Below, piece by piece: positions 6,623 to 15,885 of a stretch of 64,000 nt of DNA (position 1 is its first letter; the number at the start of each line of letters is the position of its first letter). Origin of the DNA: Rhodococcoides kroppenstedtii (GTDB lineage: Bacteria > Actinomycetota > Actinomycetes > Mycobacteriales > Mycobacteriaceae); contig NZ_FOJN01000002.1 of the NCBI RefSeq assembly GCF_900111805.1, positions 62,001 to 126,000 on the forward strand, written 5' to 3'. The position numbers were made by a program, and so were the translations under genes. Under the pieces are notes generated by a model that saw only the letters and a list, made by a program, of their open reading frames with translations, did no database searches and was not told the DNA's origin.

Positions 6623-6979
6623 ATGACCGTCGACCTCGCCGTGGCACGGACACGGCTCGCGGATGCCCGCACCGAGGCGACGGCACGCGTCGTGTCCCTC
6701 GAGGACCAGCATCGAGCCATCGTCGAGGGCTCACGCTGGACCACCGACGACGACGAGCACGATCCGGAGGGGTCCACCATCGCGTTCGAACGCGCCGCCG
6801 TCGCGTCGATGCTGCGGGACGCCCGGCAGGAACTCCGGGAGCTCGACGAGGCGCAGGCGCGCATCGACGCCGGCACCTACGGGATGTGTGAGAAGTGCGG
6901 ACGCGAGATCGCCGACGCGCGGCTGGACGCGCTTCCCGCGGCCCGTCGATGCATCGAGTGCAACTCCGTCCGCCGCTGA
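6623..6979 (+). CDS. TraR/DksA-type C4 zinc finger protein
   Basis: 118 residues. The N-terminal part is a helical coiled coil rich in Ala/Arg/Glu; the C-terminus has the DksA/TraR zinc finger CEKCG...CIECN with 17 residues between the pairs. Family members bind RNA polymerase through the secondary channel and modulate initiation. The usual coiled-coil-tip acidic residues are not certain here, so the regulatory role is an inference from the fold. Start at ATG 6623; a longer frame upstream runs through the terminator and is rejected. Confidence 0.8.
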   Translation: MTVDLAVARTRLADARTEATARVVSLEDQHRAIVEGSRWTTDDDEHDPEGSTIAFERAAVASMLRDARQELRELDEAQARIDAGTYGMCEKCGREIADARLDALPAARRCIECNSVRR

Positions 6980-7146
6980 CAGCGTTTTGACCTGCGATCC
7001 GGCGGGCCGGTAAGGTACTCCGTTGGCGTTCGATACATGCAGTCACCTCGATGCGTGTCTGCCGGTCTCTCGGGTCTCCACTGGCCGCCGGGAACCACCG
7101 ATCGGACGTCGGCCAGCACATCGACGATGAGACAAGGAAGTCATTC

Positions 7147-7590
7147 GTGTCCACGTATGCGCCCAAGGCCGGGGATACCACCCGGACCTGGCACGTGATC
7201 GACGCCACCGACGTCGTTCTCGGCCGCCTTGCCGTCCAGGCAGCGAACTTGCTGCGCGGCAAGCACAAGCCCACCTACGCCCCGAATGTCGACGGCGGTG
7301 ACTTCGTTGTCATCATCAACGCCGACAAGGTTGCCATCTCCGGCAACAAGCGGACGGACAAGTTCCACTACCACCACTCCGGCCACCCGGGTGGTCTGCG
7401 CGCGCGCAGCATCGGTGAGGTCATGGACAAGAACCCGGACCGCGTCGTGGAGAAGGCCGTGAAGGGCATGATCCCGAAGAACAAGCTGGGTACGGCCATC
7501 GCCAGCAAGCTCAAGGTGTACGCCGGCCCCGACCATCCCCACGCGGCTCAGCAGCCCGTTCCGTTCGAGATCAAGCAGGTGGCCCAGTGA
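7147..7590 (+). CDS. rplM: 50S ribosomal protein L13
   Basis: 147 residues with classic L13 blocks: [40 protein letters not shown], and [14 protein letters not shown]13 is an early assembly protein of the large subunit. The GTG start at 7147 is chosen because AAGGAAG lies eight bases upstream and the mature N-terminus ([14 protein letters not shown]) fits the family; an upstream in-frame start would add unrelated residues. The 167-base gap before it presumably holds the promoter of the rplM-rpsI operon. The stop overlaps rpsI. Confidence 0.97.
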   Translation: MSTYAPKAGDTTRTWHVIDATDVVLGRLAVQAANLLRGKHKPTYAPNVDGGDFVVIINADKVAISGNKRTDKFHYHHSGHPGGLRARSIGEVMDKNPDRVVEKAVKGMIPKNKLGTAIASKLKVYAGPDHPHAAQQPVPFEIKQVAQ

Positions 7591-8144
7591 CCTCCCCCGA
7601 GCAGACCCCCGAGCAGTCGGTCGACGAGAACGTCGTGACCGAGACCGCCGAGTTCGCCCCCGAGGAGAACGTCGAGATCGCCGACGAGTTCGTCTCCGTC
7701 GAGGATCCCGAGGTCGTCTCCGACATCGAGGCAGCGGCCCGTCCGGCCGTCTACATCGACCGCCCCGTCACCACCGTCGGCCGTCGTAAGGAAGCCGTCG
7801 TCCGCGTGCGTCTGACCCCGGGCACCGGGCAGTTCACGCTGAACGGCCGCACCCTCGAGGACTACTTCCCGAACAAGGTGCACCAGCAGCTCATCAAGAG
7901 CCCGTTCGTGCTGGTCGAGCGCGCCGAGAGCTTCGACGTGACCGGTCTCCTGCACGGCGGTGGCCCCTCCGGCCAGGCCGGCGCCCTGCGTCTCGCGATC
8001 GCCCGTGCCCTCATCGAGGCCACCCCGGACGATCGCCCGGCGCTGAAGAAGGCCGGCTTCCTCACGCGCGACCCGCGTGCGGTCGAGCGCAAGAAGTACG
8101 GCCTGAAGAAGGCCCGCAAGGCATCGCAGTACTCGAAGCGCTGA
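7587..8144 (+). CDS. rpsI: 30S ribosomal protein S9
   Basis: 185 residues. The S9 core starts near residue 55 ([20 protein letters not shown]) and ends in the conserved basic tail [16 protein letters not shown], whose last Arg/Lys residues contact P-site tRNA. The acidic N-terminal extension (about 50 residues, rich in Glu and Val) is longer than in E. coli (130 residues total) and typical of actinobacteria. The start GTG overlaps the rplM stop as GTGA. Confidence 0.97.
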   Translation: MTSPEQTPEQSVDENVVTETAEFAPEENVEIADEFVSVEDPEVVSDIEAAARPAVYIDRPVTTVGRRKEAVVRVRLTPGTGQFTLNGRTLEDYFPNKVHQQLIKSPFVLVERAESFDVTGLLHGGGPSGQAGALRLAIARALIEATPDDRPALKKAGFLTRDPRAVERKKYGLKKARKASQYSKR

Positions 8145-8161
8145 TTCCTCGGCACTTCACC

Positions 8162-8215
8162 CGACGCAGGCGCTCCGGCCGGTCCCTCACGGGACGGCTG
8201 CGAGCGCCTGCGTCG
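8162..8215 (+). terminator. Terminator of the rplM-rpsI operon
   Basis: A 13-bp perfect stem (8162-8174 with 8203-8215, CGACGCAGGCGCT) encloses a 28-base loop that can fold further. It starts 17 bases after the rpsI stop. There is no T-run. Confidence 0.6.
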
Positions 8216-8277
8216 TGTCGGACCCGCTCGTACGCCACTCGCGTCACCCGTACCACCGCTCGAAAGAGGTAACCGCC

Positions 8278-9636
8278 ATGGGCCGACTGTTCGGAACCGA
8301 CGGGGTTCGAGGCCTCGCCAACGCGGACGTCACCGCGGATCTCGCTCTTCGCCTCGGCCGCGCGGGCGCCGCCGTCCTGGGTGCCTCGGACACGAGCACG
8401 GCCCCGGACGGGTCCGCGTCCCGGCCCGTCGCCGTCGTCGGCCGCGACCCTCGGGCAAGCGGGGAGATGCTCGAAGCCGCCATCGTGGCGGGCCTGTCGT
8501 CCGCCGGCATGGACGTCCTCACCGTCGGCGTCGTGCCCACCCCGGCGCTGGCCTACCTCACCGACGCGTACGACGCTGCCCTCGGCGTCATGATCAGCGC
8601 GTCGCACAATGCCATGCCCGACAACGGCATCAAGTTCTTCGCGGCCGGCGGAGTCAAGCTGGCCGACGAGCAGGAGGACCGCATCGAGGCCCTGCTCGAC
8701 GCCGCTCCCGCCGGGCCCACCGGGGCCGACATCGGTCGCGTGCGCACCGCACCCGACGGGCTGTCCCGCTACGAGGACCACCTCGCCAAGACCGTTCCCA
8801 CCACGCTCGACGGCATCACCGTGGTGGTCGACTGCGCCCACGGCGCGGCCTCCTCCGCGGCGCCCGACGCCTACCGCGCCGCCGGCGCCACCGTCGTCGC
8901 CATCAACGCCGAGCCGACGGGGCTGAACATCAACGACGGCTGCGGATCCACGCACCTCGACGTCCTGCAGCGGGCCGTGCTCGAGCACGGTGCCGATCTG
9001 GGCCTCGCCCACGACGGCGACGCCGACCGATGCCTCGCGGTCGACGCGAACGGCGACGTGGTCGACGGCGACGCGATCATGGCGATCCTCGCCCTGGCCA
9101 TGAAGGACGCCGGCACCCTGCCGCAGAACACTCTGGTCGCCACGGTCATGAGCAACCTCGGTCTGCACCTCGCCATGCGCGAGGCCGGCATCACCGTACG
9201 GACCACCGCCGTGGGCGACCGGTACGTCCTCGAAGAGCTGCGCGCCGGCGAGTACGGTCTCGGCGGCGAGCAGTCCGGCCACATCGTGATCCCGGCGTTC
9301 GGCAGCACGGGCGACGGCGTCCTGACCGGCCTGCAGGTGATGAGCCGCATGGCGTCGACCGGGCGGTCGCTGCGCGAGCTCGCCTCCGTGATGCGGACGT
9401 TGCCGCAGACCCTGATCAACGTGCGGGTCGAGGACAAGCAGGCCGCGACCGCCGCCGCCGAGGTCACCGCGGCGGTCGACGCGGCCGAGCACGAGCTCGG
9501 TGACGAGGGCCGGGTGCTGCTGCGTCCGTCGGGCACCGAGCAGTTGGTGCGCGTGATGGTCGAAGCGGCCGACACCGATACGGCCGAGCGGCTCGCCGGC
9601 CGCATCGCCGAGCGGGTCGCCGCCGTCGGTCGCTGA
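8278..9636 (+). CDS. glmM: Phosphoglucosamine mutase
   Basis: 452 residues. Converts glucosamine-6-phosphate to glucosamine-1-phosphate for UDP-GlcNAc and peptidoglycan. Hallmarks: N-terminal [11 protein letters not shown], phosphoserine loop [16 protein letters not shown] with catalytic Ser109, metal-binding loop HDGDADRC near 245-250, sugar-binding GGEQSGH near 325, and phosphate-binding [12 protein letters not shown] at the C-terminus. Start ATG 8278 follows GAAAGAGG. Equivalent to MrsA/GlmM (Rv3441c) in the same order; glmS, the preceding pathway step, lies 4 kb downstream. Confidence 0.96.
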   Translation: MGRLFGTDGVRGLANADVTADLALRLGRAGAAVLGASDTSTAPDGSASRPVAVVGRDPRASGEMLEAAIVAGLSSAGMDVLTVGVVPTPALAYLTDAYDAALGVMISASHNAMPDNGIKFFAAGGVKLADEQEDRIEALLDAAPAGPTGADIGRVRTAPDGLSRYEDHLAKTVPTTLDGITVVVDCAHGAASSAAPDAYRAAGATVVAINAEPTGLNINDGCGSTHLDVLQRAVLEHGADLGLAHDGDADRCLAVDANGDVVDGDAIMAILALAMKDAGTLPQNTLVATVMSNLGLHLAMREAGITVRTTAVGDRYVLEELRAGEYGLGGEQSGHIVIPAFGSTGDGVLTGLQVMSRMASTGRSLRELASVMRTLPQTLINVRVEDKQAATAAAEVTAAVDAAEHELGDEGRVLLRPSGTEQLVRVMVEAADTDTAERLAGRIAERVAAVGR

Positions 9637-9667
9637 CGGTCCTGCCCGAGGACAGCCGGCCGACCGA

Positions 9668-9695
9668 CGGCGACGACGCCCGCGGGCCGTCGCCG
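9668..9695. terminator. Possible convergent terminator between glmM and the LLM oxidoreductase gene
   Basis: A 7-bp stem CGGCGAC/GTCGCCG with a GC-rich loop lies in the 67-base gap between two convergent genes. Short and unsupported by a T-run. Confidence 0.35.
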
Positions 9696-9703
9696 GTCCC
9701 GCG

Positions 9704-10744
9704 TCAGCCGATGAGCGACTTGAGCAGTTCGACCTGCTTGACCCGTCCCGCGCTGTCGGAGGCGATCGGGTGGATGTTCAAGGTGGTGGCGCCGGCGGCC
9801 TCGAACGCGGCCAGCCGCTCCTTCACGAAGCTCTCGGTGCCGATCAGCGAGATGGACCGCACCAACTCGTCGGGCACCGCCGCCGTGGCCTCTTCCTTCT
9901 TGCCCGCGAGGTAGAGGTCCTGGATCTTCTCCGCCTCGGCCTCGTACCCGTAGCGCACGGCGAGGTCGTTGTAGAAGTTCTTGCCCTTGGCGCCCATGCC
10001 GCCGATGTAGAGGGCGAGCTGCGGCTTGATCCACGGGAGGAACTGATCGGCGTCGTCACCGATGGCCACCGTGGGGCTCGCGTAGACGTCGAGTTCTCCC
10101 AGCGCGGGATCGCGCTTGGCCTTGCCCTCGGCGAGCGAGTCGCCCCACACCGATTCGGCCTTCTCCGGATGGAAGAAGATCGGCTCCCAGCCCTGGGCGA
10201 TCTCGGCCGTCAACGCGACGTTCTTCGGCCCGAGCGAGGCGATGACGATCGGAATCGACTCGCGCACGGGATGATTGATCAGCTTGAGCGGCTTGCCCAG
10301 GCCGGTTCCCTTGTCCGCCGGAAGCGGGATCTGGTAGTACTTCCCGTCGAACTGCACCTTCTCGCGGCGCCACACCTGACGGCAGATGTCGACGATCTCG
10401 CGGGTGCGCCCGAGCGGAGCGTCGTACTTGACGCCGTGGAAGCCCTCGATGACCTGCGGTCCCGACGCGCCGATACCCATGACGAAGCGCCCACCCGAGA
10501 CGTAGTCCAGACCGGCCGCTGTCATGGCGAGCAGCGACGGGGTCCGGGTGTAGATCTGGAAGATGCCGGACGCCAACTCGATGGTGGAGGTCTTGGCGGC
10601 GAGGAAGCCGATCTGGCTGACGGCGTCGAACGAGTACGCCTCGGGAACGAACGCGATGTCCATCCCGGCCCGTTCGAGCGCGCCGACTTCCTCGACGGTC
10701 TCCTCGAAGCCTCCCGAGTAGTTGAGTTGCATCCCGATTCGCAT
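9704..10744 (-). CDS. LLM-class F420-dependent oxidoreductase
   Basis: 346 residues of the luciferase-like monooxygenase TIM-barrel fold. It opens MRIGMQLNYSGGFEETVEEV and has the F420-type pattern RTPSLLAMTAAGLDYVSGGR and LGIGASGPQVIEGFHG. Members use the deazaflavin F420 or FMN on varied substrates; this one's substrate is unknown. ATG 10744 is preceded by GAGGAG; the same frame stays open far upstream but that part is antisense to other genes. It interrupts the otherwise co-directional mycobacterial-like order between glmM and the Rv3440c-like gene. Confidence 0.85.
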   Translation of the reverse strand: MRIGMQLNYSGGFEETVEEVGALERAGMDIAFVPEAYSFDAVSQIGFLAAKTSTIELASGIFQIYTRTPSLLAMTAAGLDYVSGGRFVMGIGASGPQVIEGFHGVKYDAPLGRTREIVDICRQVWRREKVQFDGKYYQIPLPADKGTGLGKPLKLINHPVRESIPIVIASLGPKNVALTAEIAQGWEPIFFHPEKAESVWGDSLAEGKAKRDPALGELDVYASPTVAIGDDADQFLPWIKPQLALYIGGMGAKGKNFYNDLAVRYGYEAEAEKIQDLYLAGKKEEATAAVPDELVRSISLIGTESFVKERLAAFEAAGATTLNIHPIASDSAGRVKQVELLKSLIG

Positions 10745-10913
10745 GAGTCTCCTCGACATCTCTTGCCGGTGTCGGTCACCCGCTGTGCGTCGGACGTTAC
10801 CGCCCGGTAGCGCGACGGTGCGGGGGCGGTAGGAGAGCGTGGAACCGCCGAGGTGCCCCGGCGCGTCCAAGTCGGGTGGGGCACGAGGGTGTCGGCGACG
10901 ACGGGGGACGTGG

Positions 10914-11228
10914 ATGGGCGACGAGACGACTATGGATCCGGCAGCGGCGAGGGCGGCGGCGCGCGCGATGACCGAGTCGGCGGACCGGGCCGAGAGTGCG
11001 CTGAGCGGGCTGTCGAACCGGGCGTTCGATGCGGCGCACGCCGGGCGCGACCACGGCGCGCGCGCCGTGCGAATCGACGCCCGACTGCGCGAACTCGCGG
11101 ACGGTCTCGCGTCGTGGAACCGCGTGACGCGGTCGGCGGCGGACGCCGTCGGGACGGCGGTGGCGTCCGCCGAAGCGGCAGACTCCTCGGGGGCGGCGTC
11201 GCTGAGGGCGGCGGGTGGCGACCGGTGA
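10914..11228 (+). CDS. Rv3440c-like small helical protein, possibly type VII secretion-related
   Basis: 104 residues, Ala-rich and almost entirely helical (PAAARAAARAMTESADRAES), resembling the two-helix proteins found with WXG100 loci. Position between glmM and a long Ala/Pro-rich protein before glmS mirrors Rv3440c of M. tuberculosis. ATG 10914 follows GGGGGA; ATG 10932 is an alternative. The stop overlaps the next start (GTGA). Function unknown; the family is conserved near glmS in mycolic-acid bacteria. Confidence 0.6.
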   Translation: MGDETTMDPAAARAAARAMTESADRAESALSGLSNRAFDAAHAGRDHGARAVRIDARLRELADGLASWNRVTRSAADAVGTAVASAEAADSSGAASLRAAGGDR

Positions 11229-12832
11229 GCGGCCCGCTCGAGGCAATTCTCGACGAGGGGGCGGTCGGCTTGCGCTTCTTCGACCGCGTGGTGCCCTGGC
11301 GGGACGAGGCCGGCGGGACCGGCCCCTCCTACCTGGACTTGTGCGCGCGGTACGACGCGCAACGCGGACTCGATACCGACGTGCTGCGTGCGGACGCCGC
11401 TCGGTGCCGCGACGTGGCGACGACCCTGCGCGCGGAACTCGCCGCGCGCACCGAGGCGGCCACGGGATTGACGACGGTCTGGACCGGTGCGGCAGCGACC
11501 GCGGCCGGTGACGTGCTCGCGGCGCAGTCGACCAGGGCCTCGCTCGACGTCGACCATCTCGAGCTGGCCGCGAGCACGCTCGACCGCGCGGCCGAGGGGC
11601 TTCGCGCCATCGTGCAGGACAAGGCGGTCGCGGCCGCCGATCACGACCGCCGCGACGTCGCCGGCCGAGACCTCGACGACGCGCACGCGACCGTGGTGGG
11701 GGCGACGCAGGATCCGTCGACGTGGTCGGTCGACACCGTGGACCGACTCACTGCGCTCGTTCCCGAACTGGGCGCCGCCGCCGCTCGGGGTCCGGTGGCA
11801 CTGTGGGAACGCCCCGAGGTGGTCGACGCCGTGGTGACGGCGTGCCGCAACTGGGTCGACGGGGTGTTCCTTCCCGCGGTCGACGAGGCCACCACGAGCT
11901 TCGACGACCTGTGCTCGGAGAGCCACGCCGCGATCGAGCGCATTTTCGACGTGGTCGACGCGGCGCTCGACGATCTCTGCACCGACCCGTATCCGACGGT
12001 GGCCGACTCGGTGACGCTACCGACCGAGCCCCTGCCGACCACGCCGGCGGCGGCGGAGCAGTGTGTGGGCCCGTCGGGGACCGGATCATCCTCGGCCCCG
12101 GCCGTCGCGGCACCGGAGCAGCCGGGGCCGGCGGCGCCGGCAGGATCCGTCGTGCCGACCGTGCCTGCCGTCTCCGCCGCACCCGCGTCGGTGTCGGTGC
12201 CGGCCGCGTCGGTGCCGGACGCGTCGGTGAACGCCGTGTCCGACGAGCGCCTGGCCGACGTGGTGCGGACGGCCGTGGCCGAGGCCGTGTCCCTGGTGCT
12301 GTCCAGCGACGAGGGGGCGGTCGAGACGCCCTGCGAGTCCGCAGAGGTCCGGCCTGTGTCGGAGCCGGAGTGCGGGTCGGAGCCGGAGCGCGGGTCGGAG
12401 CCGGGGGCACGGAGTCCGATCGACGCGACGCCCGCGTCGGACCTCGGTCGGGCGGAGGCGGAGTGGGCCGGTCATCGGGCTCGTCTCGAGGTGCACGCCG
12501 ACGGGTCGATCGAGTTCCGAGCAGGCCCCGTTGCCGGTTCGGAGCCCACCCAGGCACCGCCTGTCGACCCTGCGGAACCACCCGTCGACCGAGCATCGCC
12601 CGTCGCCCCGGCACCGCTCGTCGATCCGGCACCGCCCGTCGATCCGGCACCGCCCGAGCCCACACCCGTCGACGCGCCGCCGCCGCCGGAGGCCCCGGCC
12701 GACTGCGTTCCGGACGCCCCGGCCGCGGCCCCGTCCGTCCCGCCCGGGCCGTCACCGGAACCGCCGGTCGAGCCGGCCTCGGACCCGGTCGCGGGCCCCC
12801 GACCGGCGCTGGCCGAGGCAGGACCGCTGTGA
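11225..12832 (+). CDS. Rv3439c-like Ala/Pro-rich protein with N-terminal WXG100-like helical domain
   Basis: 535 residues from GTG 11225. Residues about 40-270 are helical and contain WTGAAATAAGDVL, a WxG turn reminiscent of ESX substrates, followed by helices with regular Ala heptads. From about 280 the sequence turns into low-complexity Ala/Pro/Val, with repeated VDPAP-type units near 455-490. Matches the place and composition of Rv3439c. Probably secreted or surface-associated, but no signal peptide or membrane segment is visible. Coupled to both neighbours by GTGA overlaps. Confidence 0.65.
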   Translation: MSGPLEAILDEGAVGLRFFDRVVPWRDEAGGTGPSYLDLCARYDAQRGLDTDVLRADAARCRDVATTLRAELAARTEAATGLTTVWTGAAATAAGDVLAAQSTRASLDVDHLELAASTLDRAAEGLRAIVQDKAVAAADHDRRDVAGRDLDDAHATVVGATQDPSTWSVDTVDRLTALVPELGAAAARGPVALWERPEVVDAVVTACRNWVDGVFLPAVDEATTSFDDLCSESHAAIERIFDVVDAALDDLCTDPYPTVADSVTLPTEPLPTTPAAAEQCVGPSGTGSSSAPAVAAPEQPGPAAPAGSVVPTVPAVSAAPASVSVPAASVPDASVNAVSDERLADVVRTAVAEAVSLVLSSDEGAVETPCESAEVRPVSEPECGSEPERGSEPGARSPIDATPASDLGRAEAEWAGHRARLEVHADGSIEFRAGPVAGSEPTQAPPVDPAEPPVDRASPVAPAPLVDPAPPVDPAPPEPTPVDAPPPPEAPADCVPDAPAAAPSVPPGPSPEPPVEPASDPVAGPRPALAEAGPL

Positions 12833-13092
12833 ACGACCGGACCGTCGCAGCGCTGATCGACGAGGTGGTTGCCGAGCACCGTCGCTCCACCGCGCGCCTG
12901 CGGGAGCGGCTGCGGCGCGATGCCGCCCGCGACGCGCACGCGCGCTCGGACGACTCACGAGCATCGGACGGTCACCGAGCGGCGATCGACCCGATCATGC
13001 GCTCGGTGCGTGACCGCGCCACGCCCGTGGCGAGGGACGACGCCCGTCGGGAGGTGCCGGCGCCTCAGCGACCGGCGAGATGGCTGAGCTGA
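12829..13092 (+). CDS. Small basic protein, third gene of the Rv3440c/Rv3439c-like operon
   Basis: 87 residues from GTG 12829 (GTGA overlap). Begins NDRTVAALIDEVVAEHRRST and is strongly charged with many Arg and Asp, predicted helical at the N-terminus and disordered after. No family recognised. Its 3' end overlaps the convergent hydrolase-like gene by 28 bases. The tight spacing says it is co-produced with the two helical proteins upstream. Confidence 0.5.
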   Translation: MNDRTVAALIDEVVAEHRRSTARLRERLRRDAARDAHARSDDSRASDGHRAAIDPIMRSVRDRATPVARDDARREVPAPQRPARWLS

Positions 13093-13931
13093 CGCAGAGC
13101 CCCGCCCTTGACGGGCACGTCGGCGGTCGGCTCGTTCGGGTCGAGGACCCGCGTGCCCTTGAACTCGACCTCGGGGTCGGAGAAGGCCTCGTAGTCCTCG
13201 TGCCGGGCGAGACGGTGCAGCAGGAACCCGGTGAGGAGGGCGCGCACGGTCTTACGGGTCTTCGGTTGTGCGTTGCCGACACCGAAGAAGCTCGCGAGCT
13301 TGCGGCCCTCGACGATGCCGTCGCCGACGGACTTGTCGATCACCCGTAGCACGGTGGGGCCGCCGAGGGCGCCCGCGAGAGCCACCGGTTCGGCGGTGAG
13401 GGAGTTCAGTTCCGTCGGCGCGCCGATCACGAGGGCCGGTGCGGTCACGGCGTCGGCGATCCCGTCGGTGAGGACGCGCGGGCTGGTGGGGGCGGGATAG
13501 AGAGCGGCCACCGCGCGGATGTCGGACCGCTTCGACGCGGCGAGGACCGCGGCGCCGGCGCCCATGGCGTGACCGACGACGGCGAGCTTGTCCGGGTGCA
13601 CGGAAATGTCCCCGGTGCCCAGACGGATGCCCGCGCAGATGTCGAGCGCCACGGTCAGATCGTGGGCCAGAGCGGCGTGGGACGGGACCGGACCGCGCTG
13701 GGTGTTCGGCGCGGCCACGACGAAGCCCCACGAGGCCAGGTGCTTCAGAGTCGAGTCGTAGTTCTTCGACGACGACATCCAGCCGTGAGCGAACGCGACG
13801 GCCGGGAGGGAGGTGCCCTCCTTGGGTGCGTAGATCACACCGGGAAGGCCGGCCAGCGCCAGGTCACCCCGGACCACGCGATGCGGACCGGTTTTGGCGA
13901 GGTCGGTGACCAACTTCTGCGTCTTCGGCAC
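13065..13931 (-). CDS. Alpha/beta-hydrolase-fold protein lacking the catalytic serine
   Basis: 288 residues from GTG 13931. The fold is clear: an oxyanion-type strand LPAVAFAHGWMSSSKNY near 42-58 and the nucleophile elbow VVGHAMGAGAAVLAASKR near 118-135. In dienelactone/PET-hydrolase relatives the elbow is GxSxG; here the DNA gives GHAMG with Ala122 in place of Ser, so classical hydrolysis is unlikely. It may be a pseudo-enzyme or binding protein. Lies opposite the flanking operons, corresponding in place to Rv3438. Confidence 0.75.
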   Translation of the reverse strand: MPKTQKLVTDLAKTGPHRVVRGDLALAGLPGVIYAPKEGTSLPAVAFAHGWMSSSKNYDSTLKHLASWGFVVAAPNTQRGPVPSHAALAHDLTVALDICAGIRLGTGDISVHPDKLAVVGHAMGAGAAVLAASKRSDIRAVAALYPAPTSPRVLTDGIADAVTAPALVIGAPTELNSLTAEPVALAGALGGPTVLRVIDKSVGDGIVEGRKLASFFGVGNAQPKTRKTVRALLTGFLLHRLARHEDYEAFSDPEVEFKGTRVLDPNEPTADVPVKGGALRQLSHLAGR

Positions 13932-14022
13932 GTCGTCAACCGTATCCGAGCCCGTCGGGTGCGGGGGAGGGACTCGCGGTGGGTGGCCGGAGGGCGGTCC
14001 GTGCCGACGTAGGCTGTCGCCC

Positions 14023-15885
14023 ATGTGCGGAATCGTCGGGTACGTCGGACACAGGCCTGCGCTGCCGATCGTGGTGGAGGCGCTGCGGCGGATGGAGTAC
14101 CGGGGATACGACTCCGCCGGTGTGGCCGTTCTGGACGGCGCGGGCGGCATGGCCGTCGAGCGCAAGGCCGGCAAGTTGTCCAACCTCGACGCCGAACTGG
14201 ACGATCTGGGCCGCGATACATTCGTCGGCACCGCCGGCATGGGGCACACCCGGTGGGCCACCCACGGTCGCCCCACCGACCGCAATGCCCACCCGCATCG
14301 CAACGCCGACGCCACGGTCGCCGTGGTGCACAACGGCATCATCGAGAACTTCGCCCCGCTGCGCGCCGAGCTGGAGGCGGAGGGAGTCGAGTTCGCGTCG
14401 GACACCGACACCGAGGTCGCGGTCCACCTGGTGGCCCGGGCGTACGCGGAGGGTCCGACGGCGGGTGACTTCGTCGAGAGCGCGCTGGCGGTCCTCCGTC
14501 GTCTCGAAGGGGCCTTCACGCTCGTCTTCACCCACGTCGACCACCCGGACACCATTGTCGCCGCCCGTCGCTCGACGCCGCTGGTGGTGGGCGTCGGACA
14601 GAACGAGATGTTCGTCGGCTCCGACGTGGCGGCGTTCATCGAGCACACCCGCGACGCCGTCGAGCTCGGTCAGGACCAGGTTGTGGTGATCACCGCCGAC
14701 GGGTACTCGATCACGCACTTCGACGGGACCGAGGCACAGGGTCGCCCGTTCCGTATCGACTGGGACCTCGCGGCCGCCGAGAAGGGCGGTCACGACTACT
14801 TCATGCTCAAGGAGATCCAGGAACAGCCCGCGGCCGTCGCGGACACGCTGCTCGGGCACTTCGACAAGGGGCGGATCACCCTCGACGAGCAACGACTGTC
14901 GGACCAGGAACTGCGCGACGTCGACAAGGTCTTCGTGGTGGCCTGCGGCAGCGCCTACCACTCCGGACTGGTGGCGAAGTACGCGATCGAGCACTGGACC
15001 CGCCTGCCCGTCGAGGTCGAACTGGCCAGCGAGTTCCGGTACCGCGACCCGGTGCTGGACCGATCGACGCTGGTGGTGGCCATCTCGCAGTCGGGCGAGA
15101 CGGCGGACACCCTCGAGGCCGTGCGGCACGCCAAGGAGCAGAAGGCCCGCGTGCTGGCGGTGTGCAACACCAACGGCTCGCAGATTCCCCGTGAGGCCGA
15201 CGCCGTCCTCTACACGCGGGCGGGGCCGGAGATCGGTGTCGCGTCCACCAAGGCGTTCCTGGCGCAGGTCACTGCCAACTACCTGGTGGGCCTGGCGCTG
15301 GCGCAGGCACGCGGAACCAAGTACCCCGACGAGGTGGCACGGGAGTACCGCGATCTCGAGGCCATGCCCGCGCACGTCGCGGCGGTCCTCGAGACGGTGG
15401 AGCCGGTCCGGGCGCTCGCGCGCGAGCTGGCGACGTCGCCGACGGTGCTGTTCCTCGGTCGGCACGTGGGATATCCCGTGGCGCTCGAGGGTGCGCTCAA
15501 GCTGAAGGAACTGGCGTACATGCACGCCGAGGGTTTCGCGGCGGGCGAGCTCAAGCACGGGCCGATCGCGCTCATCGAGGACGGCTTGCCGGTGATCGTG
15601 GTGATGCCGTCGCCGAAGGGGCGGGCGGTGCTGCACTCGAAGCTGCTGAGCAACATCCGCGAGATCCAGGCGCGGGGGGCGCGCACGGTGGTCATCGCGG
15701 AGGAAGGCGACGAGACGGTGCGGCCGTACGCCGACCACCTGATCGAGATCCCGGCCGCGCCGACGCTGCTGCAGCCGCTGCTGTCGACGATCCCGCTGCA
15801 GGTGTTCGCGGCGGAGGTCGCGCAGGCGCGGGGGTACGACGTGGACAAGCCGCGGAACCTCGCCAAGTCGGTGACGGTCGAGTAG
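14023..15885 (+). CDS. glmS: Glutamine-fructose-6-phosphate aminotransferase (isomerizing)
   Basis: 620 residues. Makes glucosamine-6-phosphate from fructose-6-phosphate and glutamine, the entry to UDP-GlcNAc. The N-terminal glutaminase starts MCGIVGYVG with Cys2 as nucleophile, followed by RWATHG and HNGIIENF; two SIS sugar-isomerase domains follow (VACGSAYHSG, SQSGETADTLE, and the C-terminal KPRNLAKSVTVE). Length fits the family. No glmS ribozyme is visible in the 91-base 5' gap. The stop lies within the first copy of a 34-bp tandem repeat. Confidence 0.97.
   Translation: MCGIVGYVGHRPALPIVVEALRRMEYRGYDSAGVAVLDGAGGMAVERKAGKLSNLDAELDDLGRDTFVGTAGMGHTRWATHGRPTDRNAHPHRNADATVAVVHNGIIENFAPLRAELEAEGVEFASDTDTEVAVHLVARAYAEGPTAGDFVESALAVLRRLEGAFTLVFTHVDHPDTIVAARRSTPLVVGVGQNEMFVGSDVAAFIEHTRDAVELGQDQVVVITADGYSITHFDGTEAQGRPFRIDWDLAAAEKGGHDYFMLKEIQEQPAAVADTLLGHFDKGRITLDEQRLSDQELRDVDKVFVVACGSAYHSGLVAKYAIEHWTRLPVEVELASEFRYRDPVLDRSTLVVAISQSGETADTLEAVRHAKEQKARVLAVCNTNGSQIPREADAVLYTRAGPEIGVASTKAFLAQVTANYLVGLALAQARGTKYPDEVAREYRDLEAMPAHVAAVLETVEPVRALARELATSPTVLFLGRHVGYPVALEGALKLKELAYMHAEGFAAGELKHGPIALIEDGLPVIVVMPSPKGRAVLHSKLLSNIREIQARGARTVVIAEEGDETVRPYADHLIEIPAAPTLLQPLLSTIPLQVFAAEVAQARGYDVDKPRNLAKSVTVE

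Noticed and set aside
9704-11926. 740-codon minus-strand frame extending the LLM oxidoreductase
   Set aside because: Only the last 346 codons encode the family; upstream part is antisense to the Rv3440c/Rv3439c-like genes, and ATG 10744 has a good Shine-Dalgarno.
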